Assembly (NCBI GenBank): GCA_032622095.1
Contig: CP136067.1
Coordinates: forward strand, 175,432,556 to 175,496,555
Source of the DNA: Siphonodentalium dalli
Lineage: Eukaryota > Mollusca > Scaphopoda > Gadilida > Siphonodentaliidae
Direction of reading: 5' to 3'
Length of the DNA: 64,000 nt
Translations under genes and position numbers: made by a program
Part shown: positions 49,101 to 55,100 of the stretch, piece by piece
Numbering within the stretch: the first letter of the stretch is position 1
How the letters are laid out: each line of letters begins with the position of its first letter
Notes under the pieces: model-generated
What the model was told of the DNA's origin: nothing
What the model saw: only the letters and a program-made list of their open reading frames with translations
The model's database searches: none

Positions 49101-52100
49101 TCCGAGTAACAGAATGATTGTTTGGAGTAACATGAACTAGGAACAGATATATAAGTTCACATTTCTGGCGTATTACGCTATGATACAATAATATTATACA
49201 CCATTCGAAAGCATAGCCTCTCTCCTTCACGAATATTGCAATATTAAAGGTGGATTATCTCTTTGTAAACATGTATTATATAGTTATCGGGGTATACACT
49301 ATTAGATTTGAATCGAAGACTCCTGTCCGGAAATGCTTCTATCGATTAATATTAATTTTATTTCGAATATTTTCTGGTCTAAAAAGGTGTGTTTGTTCAG
49401 CTAACGAACAATAGTGGTTACTGTTAACAGAGACCAGAAATGTTATTGTACAATTTTGTCACAAATTAACGTTAATTATACTCATTATCGTTTATAACTA
49501 TGGAACGAAACAATACAACAATCAATCTGGGACATTTGACTTTCGGTGCGTAGCCATAGGAACAGCTCAGTGTTCTATATCACAATATGGTATCATCCGA
49601 ATGGTCTGTTCTAAAAATAGACACATAAACGGTCCCGATTTAATATTCGAAATAAAATCAATATTAATTGATAGAAGCTTTTCCGGACAGGGGTCTTCAG
49701 TTCATATCTATTATTTTATACCCACGCAACTATTTAAAATTTGTTATTTAAAGAGATAATCCATCTTTAAACACTACTTTGGGAACTAAGAGTATAATTG
49801 GCCAGGAACGCCGGACGGTGAATCGGAGATGAGTGTAAACTTAATTTTCACGTATTTTACGCAATCAAACAATACACATTATATATATCATTCGAAAGCA
49901 TAGCCTCTCTCTTCGTAAAACGCGAGAAATATGAGCTTATATATAAGTTCATCATTCCAGTTACTCCCAATAGTCCTTTTGTTTCTCGGAAGTTGTTTCT
50001 GTTCCTCGGTCCGTTCCTGTTAGGCTACTCCAAATAGTCGATCCTCAACACTGAGTTGTTGAATGAATGAGTGTATTGCTAGCCACGAATTGACATGGAA
50101 CATGCAAACATATATACATATATACAAAAGCACCAAAATATATCGATGCGCAGTAGGGAACATCAGCATAAATACACATGTATCTAATATACATTCAATA
50201 TATATATACTGGTAACCCAACACCGCTACTCACAATTGTGAGCAAATCTTGATCATGCACCGTCCATACTTCACACCCACATCGAAATTCAAAGGAAAAT
50301 AAATTGAGTCCCTCTATGCAAACAAAAGGATGTGGTTAAAGAGGCGCAATTGGGTAAGGTGTATAGTCATATTAAAACACCCTTTTACTTAATTCTCTGA
50401 ATGCTTTATTCAAGAAAATCGACACGGATTTCAGAAATTAGGAAATGTTCACTTAGATAATAAGTTTTTGAATCACTCTGCACGTTTATAATCTTTTTGT
50501 TGTCTTTCTGTCGTCTGCTCTTTAATAAACCATTAGAATATTTATTGTTATAACCGGTGGGAGAATCCATCCAGTAATACAAAGGTCTAAACGCGGAAAT
50601 TCAACGTTTTTAATGTTTATGTAACAGAGATACATATTATTACAGATCAAGTGACATTCTTCCAGTTACCTCACGTTTTTCGTACACCATCTACACTCCC
50701 AGTCACTTACAGTTGAATTGGGATAATTCGAATATTTGTTCATTTCTATATATTAACCCTGTACCCAACAAAACGGCCAAAAACGCCCAAATAAAGCTTC
50801 AACAGCCTAAAATATCTTCGGTCTGTCTCAATAAAACCATACAAATATGGATATCATTGGAACCGGTTCATTGACCACATTGTGATGGTTACAGTTATGC
50901 CCTGTGCCAATGCATTCTCTTATATATGCGAGTCGACCATAGGTCGCCTCGCATATATAAGAGAATGCATTGGCCTAAATTTTTAATATGTGTTAAGCCA
51001 ATGCATTCTCTTATATATGCGAGGCGACCTATGGTCGACTCGCATATATAAGATAATGCATTGGCACAGGGCCGTTCTGTTGGGTAAAGGGTTAATTCAA
51101 GTAGTAAGTATTGTACTACAGGGTTTTTTGAAGATTATAGGGTCTCACGCGACAGACCCCATAATACTACGATGTCGACAAATCGGGGTCGTGCCTCGCC
51201 CCTCCCCCGACGAGGGGGATTTTTAGACTGAGTTCAAAGTTCAAGCAATTCAAATTTAATTTTTTTTTTCGTGTTTTGGAAAGTATATAAGTAGTCGTTT
51301 TACTTTGTCAGCAAATTTAGGTCAAATTTTATATATTTTCGGTAAAATTCGGACAAATTGAATGCTATTTCTGGCAGAAATTACAGTATTTTTCATATTT
51401 CTTCTGCATCATATACATCGCCCTGCGATATGACTTCACTATACTATCGATCGTGTATATTCACCGTCGACGACCGCGCCCACCGTCCCTATATATAATT
51501 AGTACGTAGCTTTATCTGGTCAGTCACTTATCTAAACTCATTGACCTCCGACACGTCCGCATTTCCACAGTGGTGCGATAGTATGCCTGGTGCAGCGAAC
51601 GATTATATATGAGATAACTTAACCTATCAGGAGAGTTATAATTACGGTGTCTCGTGCTGGCGAGTTTAAGATAGGCCTGATGTTGTATACACTATGGGGG
51701 TAATAATTTTTAATCCGCATAAAATAGTATAAGCGCGTGCGTGTTGTAGTACAAGTGATAAATGCGAAATATGTGATGAAATACACGCGCGAAATATACC
51801 CTTAACCGGCTACGGGAGCCCCTCGTATATAAGATAATGCACCGGCACAGGGTTTTCTGGATTCTGAAAACTCCAGTCACGGAAGGGTTAAGAACTATTT
51901 AGGGGGAGTTCCGGTATATCCAAGTATATTCCTATTCCCGTCGATAAGAAATAAAGAGCGTTATTTAATGCCCCCCCCCCCGGCCCTGGGGTGACTCGTA
52001 ATTTTTAAAATTTAAAAATTCCCCTTCGTCGGGAGAGGGGGGCGAGGGGCGACCCCGACGTGTCGACCTCGTAGGATACTATGGGGTACGTCCTAGTAAC

Positions 52101-55100
52101 CTATATCATGCACTGCGGCGCGTACCGCTATCATAATTTCAGGAAATATGTAAACGCCGCATTATGCGGTCTGTCAGGTGAGACCCTATAATCTTATCGT
52201 AAAAACCCCGTAGTACAATACTTACTACTAATTCAGATGTTAGATCCTTGAACTTTGTTCCTGTGTTCGGCGTATCGGTACGACATCTAACCATAGACGG
52301 CATTATGATTTGGGGGTATTGTATTTCCGGGTATATAATAACTAAGTGAGCTTTTCGAACTGGAAAATAGATGATTTTTAGGACACTCAAAGTTATTGGT
52401 GTTGACTCGTGGGTACATGTTATACAATGTAAAGCCTTTTCGAAAATTCTTCATGTTTCAAATTGAATGCTTTTACTTACGCATCGAGATCACTGTAGAG
52501 CGCTTTGAATTCGCTCATGATCATGGTTGTTGCCTCCCGGGCACCCAGTCGTCCATTTTTCTGATCTCCCGCGTCTATTTGGTGCTGATCCAAAAACATG
52601 GGATATTTGAAGGGCTTCATGCCTTCTGTGAATCGTTTTAGTCGGGTCAGAGGGTGCTCCTGAAAACATTCAAATAAGAATCGTACTCTTGTCTATTGAT
52701 GTCACCAAGTTTGGTGTAAACAATATTTATTTAAAAAAAATCAAACATATAACACAAACACAATTCAATATAGGTATACACACTGATTGAGAAAGAGGAT
52801 TGGACAACAAGCAAGAGGATTCTTTAAAAGTTCTCTCCTCGTGATCAATTTTATTTTCAGAGAATAATTAAGATAGAATACCGGTTAAACAAAATTTATA
52901 TATAAAAAATGATTTGTAGATCAATATCCCAAACTTTATTTAATTACTCTGTCGGTCAAAACCAATGACCCCAAATCGATCTGCAAGTCATTTCTTATAA
53001 TAATATACCAGTATATTTTATTAGAACATAATTTGAACAACTTTTCAAAAGTACCACTACAATTGCAATTGTAATTCAGTTGAGTATTTGTCACTAAAAA
53101 CAAGCTTTCTGATTGGCCGAGAGCGGCTAACTTTAGTTTCCCATTCACCAACATCGGCGCTTCAGCGTGTATCAAATCTGAATGTAACACGGTCATATTT
53201 CATCGGCGCAGAACGGAGTAGCGAAACGAGCACCACCCGCGCGTTGTTGTCTATAGATACCGTTCATCTGCCGCTTCAGTGTGCATCAAATCTGATTGTA
53301 ACACGGTAAAATTCCATCGGCGTACAACAGAGTAGCGAAACGAGCCAACCCGATCCACAGGAAATTGTTGCGGAGCAATGTTCCGAGTGCGGCAATGAAC
53401 AAACCCAACGATTTTTTTCTACGGTGACAACGGAAAAAAAAGTCTCGATTAGAGTCATGAAAAATGACTAAATGATGTTTTGTACACTGTTTTTTTTTGC
53501 AAATCTCTTGCTAGATTGCATTACAGTGGAGATACACGTACTCTGTTTCCTTGTACAGTATACACTTTGTGTCTGAAGCCGGTTCGTTCACAAACTGTTT
53601 TCATACACGAATCCCAGAATGTACAAGGCAACAGGGTACGTTTATCTCATAAATAACATAAATTGTTCAAATTCCAACATAGTCTCCAAATAACAACACG
53701 CAGATTGAAGTGACGTAATTTAATTGAAGTAATTTTAAGACTTTCTATTATAATGTAGTAATAACTAAATTATTTGGGATATCCGATCATCTGGTTGTAC
53801 GATATATACGTGCAAATTAAATTGTTATGGCGAGCATGCCACGAAACACTATTTAAATTGGCGCGACGATGTTTGTTAGTTCATAATGACGTCATTAAAA
53901 AGTGTGCACAGATAATTTCACACACCATGCTGCTTCTTTTCGATGCTTTTCATTTCGCAGGCTGAGTTTGCAAAGTTATGTGCGCGCATATTTGACACCA
54001 CCATAAAACTATTGTAAACGACATAAATTTCGTTCCATACGCCAAGGGGGTTAATCTACTCAATGCATAATATTCACACACAAAAATTTACACTTTCTAC
54101 ACCAAATACTCATTGACGAGTATAATTAATTCCCTTAGGAAATCGTTCTGCATTTATATTATAATTTTGTCTCTGTCGTCTACTCATTTCCCCTGAATAC
54201 CCCCAAATTAAAAATAGACTATTCCCATATATTTATTTTTGGAGAACCAATTCAGTATAGAAAGGGGTAACCCATGTGATTGTTTTCTTCTGTTGGGATC
54301 AAAACATGTCGATAAATGCATTACACACATAAACACGTTTCTGCCACTTCGATTCACGAACCATGAAATATATAAGTAAAACATCCCATGCCCTGGGTTG
54401 TTGGAAGAAATTGGAATATCAAATGATATATAAACCACTTTACAATCGAATAAAACATTGTACATATAAATTAGGACACTCGTATAAATGAATTTGCTAT
54501 GCTATATTCGTATACCAATAGTTTTCACCAGGTTTTCATATGCAAAGGAGCAGTATATATATATATACTAGCCGATGAGCCCGACGTTGTCCGGGCTATT
54601 CAAAAACCAAATGTCAAGTCGATAAAATTCGTATCCGGGGGAAGATACATTCACATACCAAATTTCAAGTCGATAGCTCCACCCGTTTCCGAGATCTCGT
54701 CTGCGCATGCGCGAAGCTGGCGTCGCACGGGCTCGGCGACCCGATAACATTCGTATCCGGGGCAAGATACATTCACATACCAAATTTCAAGTCGATAGCT
54801 CCACCCGTTTCCGAGATCTCGTCTGCGCATGCGCGAAGCTGGCGTCGCACGGGCTCGGCGACCCGATAAAATTCGTATCCGGGGCAAGATACATTCACTT
54901 ACCAAATTTCAAATCGATAGCCCCACCCGTTTCCGAGATCTCGTCTGCGCATGTGCGAAGCTGGCGTCGCACGGGCTCAGTGACCCGATAAAATTCGTAT
55001 CCGGGGCAAGATACATTCACATAGCAAATTTCAAGTCGATAGCTCCACCCGTTTCCGAGATCTCGAGCGGGCGCCGCACGGGCTCGCCAATACGACAACG

